Assembly: GCA_963565915.1 (NCBI GenBank)
Contig: OY751490.1
Span: 1,178,001 to 1,242,000, forward strand
Reading direction: 5' to 3'
DNA: 64,000 nucleotides
Source of the DNA: Entoloma clypeatum
Lineage: Eukaryota; Basidiomycota; Agaricomycetes; Agaricales; Entolomataceae
A program made the translations under genes and the position numbers. The notes beneath the pieces are model-generated. The model ran no database searches and was not told the origin of the DNA. It worked only from the letters and a program-made list of their open reading frames with translations. Below are positions 29,400 through 39,207 of this stretch, piece after piece (the first letter of the stretch is position 1; each line of letters begins with the position of its first letter).

Positions 29400-32110
29400 C
29401 CTTGCGATTATTGAAATTACATCGCACAGGGCCCGTCGTGTTGTTCTTGATTGAATACTGACTGTGGAACTGAACTATGAATTAGAAGTTACGAATAAGG
29501 TGTAATTTCACCGAGTTGCGCACCTGGTTCTCCGAAAAAGCGAAGTCTATGATGTGGACCAGCGGAGACAGCTTTACTGACCACTGTAAATAGAATGGAA
29601 CATTGGAACGTTTTCGTGATAAAGGCAAAGAGAAAGACGCACCCTAATTGCCTTAGAAGACGCGGTGACGTGACACTGAAGGCCTTCGTCTCATGGCAAA
29701 AGACTTGACACAAAAGGGCGACTAGCCCAACGTCCCCAGCTTGTCAGAGGAAATCCCCTCAACGTCGCTCGTTTGATTCGGTAACGCTGGACTAGCGTTT
29801 ATGCTAAGCTTGACAGCTTATCAACGAAGGAACGGACTCACCTCACGAATCTGAGTGGAGATCTAACATGTACGGACCATTCCTCAATGTTCTTGAATGA
29901 ACATTGACGGTAAACATGAACTATGGAACGAAAATGAGCATGAGGGTGAGATTTGATCGAAAGTACGCACCTGCTCAACCAACGAGGCAAGGACTGACAC
30001 CTAGCCAAGTCGAAGACGCCCTCGTCAACCTACGAATCCACCAAACGTGTTCCGTCGCGGGGAGTACTACTCTGGCGAGGATTGACTGACCCATACCGCA
30101 CTGGGAGTACTACTCCGAGTGGGTCGTCTTGTGAAATAAAATAGCGAATGCGAAAAGGACGACGTCCGTGGCTACTCCAGTGTACAACGCCTACGCAGCC
30201 ATCCTGAATGAGAACGAGCTGTTAGATTTGACTCTGGAACGGACGATAAGGCAGACGTACCTTACTCGCCCTCTCAAAACACCGCGTGTTGCCGCGAAGG
30301 TGACACGCCTCATATGCGAGCAGACCGTAGCTTGTTCTACCTTCTGCAACGACCCGAAAGGCCCGCCCACCGCCCCACAGTTGAAATGAGACGTTCGTAC
30401 TTATTGACGTCCCTAGGATGCTGGAAATTGTTTGTGAACCGAAAATGACTATGATTGGATGTAAGGACAACGTACCTGGTCTTGAGGACTTTGGTACTGT
30501 CGCCGTTTGGCCGAAAACGAAGCAAACAGTTTGCCGAATTGAATGTGACAGGCGGTGATACATGTACAATGAACATACCTGGTCGTAAGGACTTGATGGT
30601 GTCCCGGTTCTGCCCGTACCAAGCAGCGCCTCTCGAACTGGTAGCCTCTGCCGAGTCATCCCTGTCAGATAAACATTCAGAGGAGCTTACCCGGCCTCTC
30701 TGCCTCGAAACAAAACCCTAGGATTGCTATTGAAAGCATCCCCGCACCTTGATTGGCTGCCATTAAACGGAGGGCGACAAGTGAACAAAAGGACGGCATA
30801 CCTCGTCTGGTAGACAGTAAACGTGTGTCCGCCGTGCTTCGTATCGCGCAGAACGAGCTGGACTTGCAACCGGAGACGCTCAGTAGACGTGGACTTGAAA
30901 TGCATTGAGTTCGAGCTTGACGTGCTGGAACGCTATGACTCGGAGAGTCAGATCTTCTTGCCTGGGGAGGGAGGAGTGTGATTACACACCTTGTCTTGCC
31001 CTGTCTCGCCCCTCTGAGATTGACAAAGTCTTACCGCCGGATCGATTGTCGGGTACTTGGTGATTGACAACGCCTGAGCTCGATTTCGGTCTATCGCCGG
31101 CTCGCGAACGGCTGGACTTGGCCTGAGATTTTGCGATTTTGACCGAACGGTGTTGAACAACATCGAGACAGTTGAAGATCGTACCGTTCCAATGTAACAG
31201 GCGTGCACTGGACGAAAATTTCTTGATCTTGATATGGACAAACGAAACCGTACCGGAACGAACGGGAACGACCACACCAGGTCGGGCCGTCAGGAAAGAC
31301 AGCATGTCTTTCCTGAATCCAGAATCCAAAACCGGACGGGGTCGGTGAAGCCGACGATCGTGTTGAACAAACGATCTATGCACAAAAAAAAACCAGCGTA
31401 CCCGTAAGGTTGCATTGATGCAATGCAAAGACCCACCGGCTACCGAAATTGACCCACGCCAACACTCTGGTCCCTACCCGGCGCGTCGGCCCTGAATCTG
31501 AAACGGCTCGCTCGAACGGTCTTGACGATCCGTTGTTCAAAATCTGCATGGACCTGGAAAGGTTCAAATGAATTAAATGAATAGAATGAAAGAAGACCCG
31601 ACTTACCCACTGTGTCGAACGAAACTCGACGAAGTGAGAGACGGAAGCAAAAGAGACCAAGGACAAAGTCCCACGCACCGCGCATTGTTGATTGAGAGCA
31701 TTCGCGCGGCGGCTCGGAATTCGGAAATGAAACATGCTGAGTGGAAATGGACTTGACGTCCGGTGTCGAAGTCTTGAGGACTTCAATTAAATGGAATAAA
31801 ACAGAATGAAACAGGACTCACCTGAGGATGTCGAACGGATCCCGACGGAGTGAGCAACGAGGACGGAAGCACTCACCGCTCATCGTTGATACCGTGACCG
31901 AATCAACGGATGACCAATTGATCACCTGATGCACGCGACTTAAATGAGTTGCTACAAACGGAACCGTGAGAACTGGCGTCAAGCATAGTAAACACCGGGC
32001 CACTCACACATGCTCGACTGAAGGCAGAGCTGTTGCAGCTCTCCGATGGTCCGCACTGTCACTGGATGCAAAGAGAGTACCCCGCCGTTTGCTCGTCCAT
32101 TAACCCGGAC
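29400..32110 (-). other. Cluster of minus-strand introns: possible captured or antisense gene
   Basis: Read on the minus strand, this stretch holds at least six intron-like segments of fungal size: 29470-29523 (GTGCGC ... TTCAG), 30204-30260 (GTACGT ... TCTAAC ... TTCAG), 30421-30475 (GTACGT ... TTCCAG), 31554-31606 (GTAAGT ... TTCCAG), 31781-31821 (GTGAGT ... TGAAG) and 31952-32007 (GTGAGT ... TGTAG). Between them lie short open stretches such as PVTVRTIGELQQLCLQSSM and THLSRVHQVINWSSVDS. Some stretches look like repeats of each other (CTPVTLERYDLQ). No known domain is recognised. No complete gene model could be built by eye. Confidence 0.5.
31540..31885 (-). repeat. Two similar exon-donor modules
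   Basis: Two copies, roughly 215 bp apart, of ATCAAC(A/G)ATG(C/A)GCGGTG(C/A)GTG, then CTTCCGTC, CACT(T/C)CGTCG, GTTCGACA, and a donor-like GGTAAGTC or GGTGAGTC followed by TTTCATTCT ... ATTTAATT. Duplicated pieces of the minus-strand gene-like sequence. Confidence 0.55.
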
Positions 32111-32233
32111 TAGTAAATAAAAAGGGAAAAATGCGAAATAAACTTAAAAGATTTTGACGAAATAATGAACCTGTTGACCCGAAAACAGTCCACCCTGATG
32201 ATTGGGGACAATCTGTTTTTAGTGTGGGGGAGA

Positions 32234-33303
32234 TGATACGACCGCTGTGCGGCTGTGCATGAAAATGCATAAATCCCACACTTTTATCAATAAAAGAATA
32301 TAATGTTGCTCCCATTAAACACATTCTATTGGAACTGATGGTACTACTGGCTACCTAGAGAGTCTACATACCACTGGACCACCTTTAGTCATGATCATGG
32401 GAACAGTCACATTCTGAGGGCTTAACCATAGACTTGACACAATAATTCTATTCTTAATGGATAAGACCATTGAGGGGACCCAACATTAATACCAATATTC
32501 TATGGTCTATCACCCTATCCATTGACTATTACTATATATGGACAATCGGAGGCATGGGGGATTTATTATCTCGAACGCGATGCACTGTACCGAACGCATC
32601 ACAGAACAAGGCGGTCGATCACTGATGCCGTGATGCCGAGCCATGTGAACTTACCGGAAATAGAATGCACCCTGGAAACGGGGTCGTTGATCGCTTTTGA
32701 TGGACAGGATCCAGTCCTGACACTTCGGACCCTTGATCGATGGCAACCGGGGATTTGATCGTCCCGATCAATATTGATGCGGCGCTCTAGAATGCTCGCG
32801 CGTGGACGCATTGACAACACTCCGCTCCGCTAGGGTCCGTAACCCTCTCGACGAATGGAAAACTTATGGAAATAACATATACCAAGCTTCGGAAGGCTAT
32901 TAAATTAGTTACCTATTTGATTTTGGACATTTACTTGTGATAAACTTTATTTATTTTTGAATGCTCTCTGTGTATAAAGGCCCGTAGTTTCCTGCCATGT
33001 ACAGTAGATTAGAACGAGGCCCCCTCTTCTGTCTCTTAGCTCCGTGCGCTCAGTGAACCGTCTCCGTGACAAAAATCCAATTCCTTAATTTTATATTATT
33101 GAATTACACTCAGAATATCGACGCGCGCTCGCGAGTTGACATTCTACAAAGGCAAACAAACCAAACCTACTTACGAAATAAGTGGTTCTTTCCCACCACC
33201 CCTAGAACTATTTGTTGAGAGTGTTGTTGGGTGTTTGAGGTGTTTGTAGAGCTCTGACCAGAGTCTCTCGCATTTTCGGCGCTCGTCACAAACTCGCTTT
33301 TCA
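32234..33303 (+). repeat. 3' LTR of the gag-only element
   Basis: 1070 bp partner of 19455-20524 with few substitutions, preceded by polypurine tract GTGTGGGGGAGA and followed by TSD GCGA. Confidence 0.95.
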
Positions 33304-33895
33304 GCGATTCTCTATTGCCAACAAGTCGGCAGCGGCCAAGGCGAGACTCGAAGTCCTGAAACAGGAGAAACGCACCATCGACGAATTCTTGGACGAATTC
33401 GAAGAGCTCTTGAAGCTGTCAAACCTTGGCGAAGAAACTGGGAAATACATCCTGGAAAAGAACATCAACCGCAGAATCTCTGAACAAGTGGCTAGCGATG
33501 GCAAGACGTACACTGATTACGCAAAGGAGATCCGAAACAAGGGACGACAGATGGAGGGACATGCATTAGTCATCCGAGGGGGTGGCGACACACGCACCGG
33601 ATCGGGCACCACTTATGGTGGTCAAGGCAAAGCCATGGAGATCGACAAAGCAGGAGTAGCCCGTTGCTACAACTGTCAGCGCTTTGGTCACCTTGCCAAA
33701 GACTGCAAAGCCCCAAAGAAGAAAGATGGTCGTAAGTGTTTCAACTGCGACCAAGAAGGACATATCGCGCGCAACTGCCGCAAGCCGAAGAAGAACTCTG
33801 GAAAGATTAGGAAGGTGTCTGATGGAGATACCGATGATGATGAAACCATCACCATAGAGACCGATGAGAAGGATTTTCCCGAAGGGTCCGATTAA
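33304..33895 (+). pseudogene. gypsy-1 gag, 3' part with two zinc knuckles
   Basis: Rest of the gypsy-1 capsid/nucleocapsid. It starts with FSIANKSAAAKARLEVLKQE in the frame interrupted at 19454. The helical FEELLKLSNLGEETGKYILEKN follows, then two CCHC knuckles (CYNCQRFGHLAKDC near 33667, CFNCDQEGHIARNC near 33739) and an acidic tail ending at TAA 33893-33895. The nucleocapsid would bind genomic RNA. It overlaps the pol frame (33868) in the -1 phase. Confidence 0.92.
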
Positions 33896-36800
33896 ACGAC
33901 GCTAAGTCGCGACCCTTATCCATTAAACGAACTCGCTTGCCTGGTGCAGCTACAGACAATATAACTTATGTTATCCCTGCAAAGCGAGCTGTTGCGTCAA
34001 CTAAGATTGTCAAGGGAGATAAACCTCCGAAACGACGAGAGATCAAGCTGCAAGCTCAGATCAAAACACGACGAGGACCAAAGGCCATTCGACCCGAGGT
34101 TGATAGCGGATGTGAACGCACATGTATCCATCCCAGAATAGTACGCGAACAGAACCTTCCCACACGTGGAATAAAGCCCATATCAATCCTAAATGCGGAT
34201 GGATCGCCGAACCGACAACAGAAAGCAGAAAAACTTGCCGAAGTCAAGCTGGACTTGGGAACACACCAGGAAACCATGGAAGCAATGGTATTGGACATTG
34301 GGAGAACGGACATGCTTTTGGGACATGACTGGTTGGTGCACCACAACCCCACAATCAATTGGACGACCGGCGCTGTAACATTCAACCGGTGCCCATCAAC
34401 ATGTCAAACCAAACACTCGGATTTCAGGGTTAACCTTAATGGTCGCAAACATCGGGTTCGCATGGTGGAAGTACGAGACAAGGACGCGCCCAAGAAATCG
34501 GATCAGAAATGGAAGCCCGGAGACCCCATATTGGAAGCAGTTACTCCCACACCACCTCCCACAACCAAACGACCCTCATATGTTGAACGTTTTGCCCATC
34601 TCTTTGAAAAAGAAAACTTTGACAAGATCCCAAAGGAAAGAGAATGGGACCACGGCATCGAACTTACACCGGACGCACCAAAGGAGCTAGGGGGAAACAC
34701 GTACCCTATGACCCAAAAGGAGCAAGAAGAACTGGACGGGTTCATCAATGAAGGCCTGGCAACCGGAAAGATCCGACCGTCCAAATCCCCTTATGCATCA
34801 CCCTGCTTCTTCATTAACAAGAAAGACGGTTCCAAACAATTGGTACAGGACTATCGCACGGTCAATAAATTCACGGTTAAGGACAAATTCCCACTCCCAC
34901 ACATCAACGACCTCTTGGATGTATTGAAGGACACAGTCTACTTCAACAAAATGGACATCATGTGGGGATACAATAACGTGCGGATCAAGAAGGGTGACGA
35001 ATGGAAAGCCGCCTTCCTGACCAGCCGAGGATTGTTTGAACCATTGGTCATGTTTTTCGGTCTCTGCAACTCCCCGGGAACGTTCTCTCGGATGATGGCC
35101 AGCCTATTCAGGGATCAGATCCGTCGGCGCATCTGTGTGATTTACATGGATGACATAGTGGTTATTGGTAAAACCAAAGAAGAACTCGCCCGGAACACCG
35201 AAGAGATCTTGCAGATTCTGTCAGACAATGACCTGTTCCTAAAGGAGAAGAAGTGTCTTTGGGAAGCAACGAAATGCCCCATATTGGGATATGTCATTGG
35301 AGAAGGACGTGTTGAGATGGAAACTGAAAAGGTGGACACAATCCAGAACTGGCGAGTACCCACATCAAAAAAGGAAGTCCAGAGGTTCCTGGGATTTGCC
35401 AATTTTTATCGATGCTTCATTGAAGGATACTCAAACATCGCAAAGCCACTCACAACACTTACGGGAAATACAGCATTCACGTGGGGACCAGCGGCGCAAG
35501 AAGCATTTGAAGGTCTCATACGGGCAATCACGACGGCACCAGTCTTGGCATTGCCCAAACCGGACGGACAGTTCAGGGTCGAAACCGATGCATCGGGTTA
35601 TGCGATTGGAGCGGTACTTTCACAGAAACAAGACGACAAGTGGCATCCTATCGCGTTCTTGTCGCGGACCATGTCCGCGGCCAAACAAAATTACGAGATA
35701 TATGACAAGGAACTCTTGGCAGTCATGGAAGCACTGAAGGACTGGCGACATTATCTACTTGAAGCCAAGGAACGTTTCGAGATCTTAACCGATCACAAAA
35801 ACCTGGAGTATTTCCGGCGTCCTCAGGACCTAAACCAACGACAGAGGCGCTGGAAGATGAAGTTACAAGACTATGACTTCGAATTGCGACATGTACCTGG
35901 GAAGACAAACACGAAAGCAGACATCCTGTCACGTTTACCCTGGTATGAGACGGAACTCGAGCCGCAGGACAGCGACCAAATGCTCAAGGAGGGACTATTT
36001 TTGAAACGATTGGAATCAGAAGATGTGATACAAATGGAGATGTTCACGGAGGAACAATTCTTTGAAGGGGGTGAAACATCTGATTCCATCAAAATCGGAA
36101 ACATCACAACCATCGAAAACCCATGGATCGCACGCATCAAGGCCTCGAATCGCATGGAGACAGAAGTAGCCCAGGGTCTGAAGAAGAATCCTCACTGGTA
36201 CCAGCAGGAAAATGGCATCACCTACGCAGGAGAACGAGTCTATGTTCCACCAGACCCACAATTGCGCCAAGAACTGATATTTGAAGCGCACGACGCACCA
36301 GTGGCAGGACATCCAGGACAGTATCGAACACATGAACTCCTCACTCGCACCTACTGGTGGCCCACCATCCTACATGACGTAAAGAAGTATGTAAAAGGTT
36401 GTGACACCTGTCAACGTAACAAGATCAGCCGCCAAAGGAGACACGCCCCTCTGCACCCTAACGCCGCGCCAAGTCAACCATGGGAAGACATAGGGATTGA
36501 CGTCGTGGGACCGATACCAGAATCTGATGGGGAGAACGCAATTCTGGTCATCACGGACAGACATTCAAAGATGCTTCATCTCATCCCGACAACCGTGGAA
36601 CTATTGGCTGAAGGATTAGCCAAGATCTATCGGGACCAGATATGGAAGCTTCATGGGATCCCTAAGAAGATCATTAGCGACAGAGGACCACAGTTCGCCG
36701 CGAAGTTCATGGAGATACTTTGCCGCATGTTGGGAATCAAGAGAAACCTGTCCACTGCGTACCATCCACAAACTGATGGACAAGCCGAACGATCGCATCA

Positions 36801-37509
36801 GGAAACCGAGGTGTTCTTACAAAACTTTGTCAACCATCTACAAGATGATTGGGCGGAATGGATCGCAATCGCAGAATTCCAGTACAATGACAAAGAACAT
36901 CAAGCGACAAAGTACACACCATTCTATCTCAACTACGGTCTGCATCCTTGGAAGGGAGAACTTGTGTTGGAAGACACCAATCCAGCGGCAAAGGACTTCT
37001 TGAAAAAACTCAAACAGGCACGAGAAGAAGCCAACGCAGCACTGAAACAGGCACAGGAGCAGATGAAGAAGACAGTTGACACACGACGAAGCCCATCTCG
37101 GAATTACCGCATCGGAGACAAGGTGTGGCTGGAAGGGACTAACATCAGGACTGATCGTCCCTCAAAGAAACTTGACGCCCTCCGACACGGACCGTTCAAA
37201 GTCCTAGAGAAGAAAGGAGCTAGCGCATACCATCTTGATCTTCCCAAAACCTGGAAAATGATCCACCCTGTGTTCAACGAGACCCTGTTATCGCCATACA
37301 AAACCCCGAAGTATGCCATTCAGAAAAAGAAGCCAGCCCCTGATCCGATCATCGTCGAAGGACGAGAAGAATACCATGTCTCCACGATCCTGGACTCTCG
37401 GAAATTCCGTGGAAAGATCCAGTACCTTGTCCAATGGGAAGGGTATGGCCCAGAAGAGAACACGTGGGAACCTCGGACTAATGTTCAGAACACTCAAGAC
37501 TTGATCTGA
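33868..37509 (+). CDS. gypsy-1 Pol polyprotein (chromovirus), intact
   Basis: Open frame of 1213 codons overlapping the gag end in the -1 phase, so probably made by frameshifting; the first internal M/L start would be near 33937. Domains: aspartic protease EVDSGCERTCI (about residue 77); RT with LVQDYRTVNKFTVKDKFPL and YMDDIVV (about 426); RNase H FRVETDASGYAIGAVLSQ (about 571) and LTDHKNLEYF; integrase zinc module HDAPVAGHPGQYRTH ... CDTC (about 806); catalytic D, D, E in GIDVVGP, SDRGPQF and GQAERSHQE (about 876, 936, 973, spacing D-59-D-36-E); C-terminal chromodomain YHVSTILDSRKFRGKIQYLV and WEGYGPEENTWEP (about 1168-1205). The chromodomain would direct insertion to heterochromatin. No internal stop, so it may still be functional in trans. 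Confidence 0.96.
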   Translation, partial: EGFSRRVRLNDAKSRPLSIKRTRLPGAATDNITYVIPAKRAVASTKIVKGDKPPKRREIKLQAQIKTRRGPKAIRPEVDSGCERTCIHPRIVREQNLPTRGIKPISILNADGSPNRQQKAEKLAEVKLDLGTHQETMEAMVLDIGRTDMLLGHDWLVHHNPTINWTTGAVTFNRCPSTCQTKHSDFRVNLNGRKHRVRMVEVRDKDAPKKSDQKWKPGDPILEAVTPTPPPTTKRPSYVERFAHLFEKENFDKIPKEREWDHGIELTPDAPKELGGNTYPMTQKEQEELDGFINEGLATGKIRPSKSPYASPCFFINKKDGSKQLVQDYRTVNKFTVKDKFPLPHINDLLDVLKDTVYFNKMDIMWGYNNVRIKKGDEWKAAFLTSRGLFEPLVMFFGLCNSPGTFSRMMASLFRDQIRRRICVIYMDDIVVIGKTKEELARNTEEILQILSDNDLFLKEKKCLWEATKCPILGYVIGEGRVEMETEKVDTIQNWRVPTSKKEVQRFLGFANFYRCFIEGYSNIAKPLTTLTGNTAFTWGPAAQEAFEGLIRAITTAPVLALPKPDGQFRVETDASGYAIGAVLSQKQDDKWHPIAFLSRTMSAAKQNYEIYDKELLAVMEALKDWRHYLLEAKERFEILTDHKNLEYFRRPQDLNQRQRRWKMKLQDYDFELRHVPGKTNTKADILSRLPWYETELEPQDSDQMLKEGLFLKRLESEDVIQMEMFTEEQFFEGGETSDSIKIGNITTIENPWIARIKASNRMETEVAQGLKKNPHWYQQENGITYAGERVYVPPDPQLRQELIFEAHDAPVAGHPGQYRTHELLTRTYWWPTILHDVKKYVKGCDTCQRNKISRQRRHAPLHPNAAPSQPWEDIGIDVVGPIPESDGENAILVITDRHSKMLHLIPTTVELLAEGLAKIYRDQIWKLHGIPKKIISDRGPQFAAKFMEILCRMLGIKRNLSTAYHPQTDGQAERSHQETEVFLQNFVNHLQDDWAEWIAIAEFQYNDKEHQATKYTPFYLNYGLHPWKGELVLEDTNPAAKDFLKKLKQAREEANAALKQAQEQMKKTVDTRRSPSRNYRIGDKVWLEGTNIRTDRPSKKLDALRHGPFKVLEKKGASAYHLDLPKTWKMIHPVFNETLLSPYKTPKYAIQKKKPAPDPIIVEGREEYHVSTILDSRKFRGKIQYLVQWEGYGPEENTWEPRTNVQNTQDLI

Positions 37510-37662
37510 GATTTTCATCGGCAAAATCCATCGCGTCCACGATAAAAGAACAAACTTTGAGAGCCATTTTCCACATCGACTTCTGTCACATCAAGTTCCC
37601 CGCTCCAACTCTTCTCGCCCAACACGCCGTTTTTCTTATACCTTTCAAACATCATTTCTGCC

Positions 37663-38031
37663 ATGTCCAACATCACCGCCGCCTCCACCGATGCTTCCGA
37701 TATCAACCCCACCATCACCACCCTCATCGGCGAAGCGCTCTCCATGTGCGACCAGATCCATGCGCTCGAAACCTCCATCGCCGACATCCTCCACCGGCAG
37801 ATGCATATCCGCCTTCATACCCTCTCCGATTTGCCAACCGCCCCCACTGCTGAGGAGAAGCTCATCCTCAAAAACTATACCAACACCCTTGCTGTCGAGA
37901 ATCGACGCCTTCGCCTCGCCGTTCGAGGTTTAGAGTTTGCCACGACGGTAAACGATGAACTGATAAAGGATTGGGGTAACCGAGTTGACCCTGCCTGGGC
38001 CGATCCAAATGGCAACGATGGATGGGAGTAG
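37663..38031 (+). CDS. gypsy accessory ORF downstream of pol (122 residues)
   Basis: Small acidic protein starting MSNITAASTDASDINPTITT, with a heptad-rich helical core (EALSMCDQIHALETSIADIL, RQMHIRLHTLSDLPTAP) and a tryptophan-containing tail (KDWGNRV ... NDGWE). It lies 150 bp after pol in another frame and ends just before the polypurine tract. A homologue at 52569-52931 in gypsy-2 has the same length class. In the core, the stretch ADILHRQMHIRLH is identical while five codons differ silently. This points to selection on the protein. No known family is recognised. It might be a late structural or regulatory protein, but that is a guess. Confidence 0.8.
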   Translation: MSNITAASTDASDINPTITTLIGEALSMCDQIHALETSIADILHRQMHIRLHTLSDLPTAPTAEEKLILKNYTNTLAVENRRLRLAVRGLEFATTVNDELIKDWGNRVDPAWADPNGNDGWE

Positions 38032-38035
38032 GTAA

Positions 38036-38051
38036 TCTGTGAGAACACAGA
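38036..38051 (+). other. Stem-loop before the gypsy-1 polypurine tract
   Basis: TCTGTG AGAA CACAGA, a 6 bp stem followed by CTTGAGGAGGGGAACA and the 3' LTR. Gypsy-2 has a 7 bp version at 52932-52949. Confidence 0.6.
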
Positions 38052-38068
38052 CCTTGAGGAGGGGAACA

Positions 38069-38438
38069 TGTTACGGACTAACGACTACGGACGTATATGC
38101 TTACTTTTTCACTTTTACTCATCGGCCCCCGCTTACACATATCGTATTATACTTTATTTCCTTTAGTATACTTCGCTCCCGCGCTGACTTGCTTTCCGCA
38201 GCTGTCTGACTCATTCCGCAGTCAGCTTACTCATTAGTGCATAGCCTTCCGCGGTCGCCTTACTCATGCGCACTGCCTTCCGCAGTTACTGACTCATTCG
38301 CTACCGCTCATAGTCAGTACTATATAAACCTCATGTACCATAGCTACATTCCTTAGATTTAGCAATCACATTGTTCTTCGCCTTTCCATCTTCCTGCATA
38401 CTCTGCCCGAACCTTGGAACGGTTTGTTACGCATAACA
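38069..38438 (+). repeat. 3' LTR of gypsy-1
   Basis: 370 bp partner of 18015-18384 with about three C/T differences. TSD ATATC follows at 38439-38443. Confidence 0.97.
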
Positions 38439-38443
38439 ATATC

Positions 38444-38877
38444 CCCTCATGGTTCTTTGTAATCTGGAAGCATCCAAAGGTCTTTGCAATGGAACACATT
38501 TAATAGTTCTTGCTGTTGGTCAACGTGTTCTGAAATGTAGAATCATTAGTGGTGATCAAAAGTTTGCAGGACAACTGGCATTGATTCCAAGAATTACTTT
38601 GGAACCATCTGCAGAAACACTTCCTATTCCACTCAGATGAAGACAATTTCCTGTCCGTCTTGCATTTGCAATGACAATCAACAAATCCCAAGGCCAGTCA
38701 GTCAAAAATGTAGGACTTGATCTGTGCACACCTGTCTTTTCTCATGGGCAACTCTATGTCGCATTGTCATGATGTACTTCCGGTGATCACATCAAAGTTT
38801 TGCTCCCAGCAGGCAATGAAGATAGAAAAACTGCAAATATTGTATACAGAGATGTTTTCAGTGGTCTAATATTGTGA
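38444..38877 (+). pseudogene. Helitron 2 helicase, C-terminal part
   Basis: Resumes the helicase frame cut at 18014: VLCNLEASKGLCNGTHLIVL, then LKCRIISGDQKFAGQLALIP. After an in-frame TGA (38638-38640) come [11 protein letters not shown] and [10 protein letters not shown], a second TGA (38770-38772, Arg expected) and the end at TGA 38875-38877. The first TGA is at the same codon as in Helitron 1 (5433). Confidence 0.9.
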
Positions 38878-38997
38878 GTACAATTACTACTCTGACAGCC
38901 TATAATAACAGGACTCTGCCATAGATGAATAATTTACACATAATTCAATAGAATGGTATAAGATACAATAATATTTATGACTTGAACTCCCACCCCC

Positions 38998-39016
38998 CAC
39001 CCCCCAGAGGGGGGTG
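38998..39016 (+). other. Helitron 2 3' hairpin, first copy
   Basis: CACCCCCC AGA GGGGGGTG, then CAACTAAATATTG. Same stem and tail as at 5834 and 39104. Confidence 0.7.
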
Positions 39017-39103
39017 CAACTAAATATTGTAGATAGACCATTATTTCAATGAATGCAAGAGATAATACTTATAAGGAGAATTAATACCATCTCCACCCTC
39101 CCC

Positions 39104-39122
39104 CACCCCCCGGAGGGGGGTG
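39104..39122 (+). other. Helitron 2 3' hairpin, second copy
   Basis: CACCCCCC GGA GGGGGGTG followed by CAACTAAAT, 106 bp after the first copy. One of the two is probably the active terminus. Confidence 0.7.
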
Positions 39123-39207
39123 CAACTAAATAATAAGATATAGTCCCTCCATGCCGTATGATGCATCACACTCTGCGCTATATGGCATGGGTCATACCCT
39201 CGTTCTA

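Larger units (their letters stand above)
19455..33303 (+). mobile_element. Long-LTR, gag-only (pol-less) retrotransposon
   Basis: Both 1070 bp LTRs (TGATACGACC ... CTTTTCA) with the 4 bp TSD GCGA at 19451-19454 and 33304-33307. Internal parts: candidate PBS at 20527 (TGGAGCCCACCGCGAGG), gag at 20875-28510 (split by copia copy 3), 3.7 kb without pol, and polypurine tract GTGTGGGGGAGA (32222-32233). No RT, integrase or RNase H motif is visible in any frame. The element must therefore be mobilised in trans. I count about five differences between the LTRs. Confidence 0.93.
18015..38438 (+). mobile_element. Ty3/gypsy chromovirus gypsy-1, full length, with nested insertion
   Basis: Both 370 bp LTRs are present, with TSD ATATC at 18010-18014 and 38439-38443. 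Its own length is about 6.6 kb; the rest is the gag-only element at 19455-33303. Gene order is ORF1, gag, pol (protease, RT, RNase H, integrase, chromodomain), accessory ORF, polypurine tract. I count about three differences between the LTRs. The pol ORF is intact. Confidence 0.97.
6060..39130 (+). mobile_element. Helitron 2, with nested LTR retrotransposons
   Basis: Rolling-circle transposon with a Rep-Hel gene on the plus strand. About 6.9 kb of the interval is Helitron; the rest is copia A copy 2 (6932-12717) and the gypsy-1 nest (18015-38438). The 5' end is uncertain: an inverted-repeat cluster lies at 6071-6145 (ACTAAGATT GATG AATCTTAGT at 6093-6114). The 3' side has two GC hairpins (38998, 39104). 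Coding runs 6831-6931, 12723-18014 and 38444-38877. Confidence 0.85.

Noticed and set aside
29803..29826. Short match to cloning-vector-like sequence (AAGCTTGACAGCTTATCA)
   Set aside because: About 14 bases resemble a common plasmid, but the flanks do not. Too short; taken as chance.
37557..37853. His/Pro-rich ORF overlapping the accessory ORF
   Set aside because: Shadow of the conserved frame at 37663-38031; not kept in gypsy-2.
39000..39122. C/G-run hairpins as transcription terminators
   Set aside because: Intrinsic terminators are bacterial. Position and conservation fit Helitron ends.
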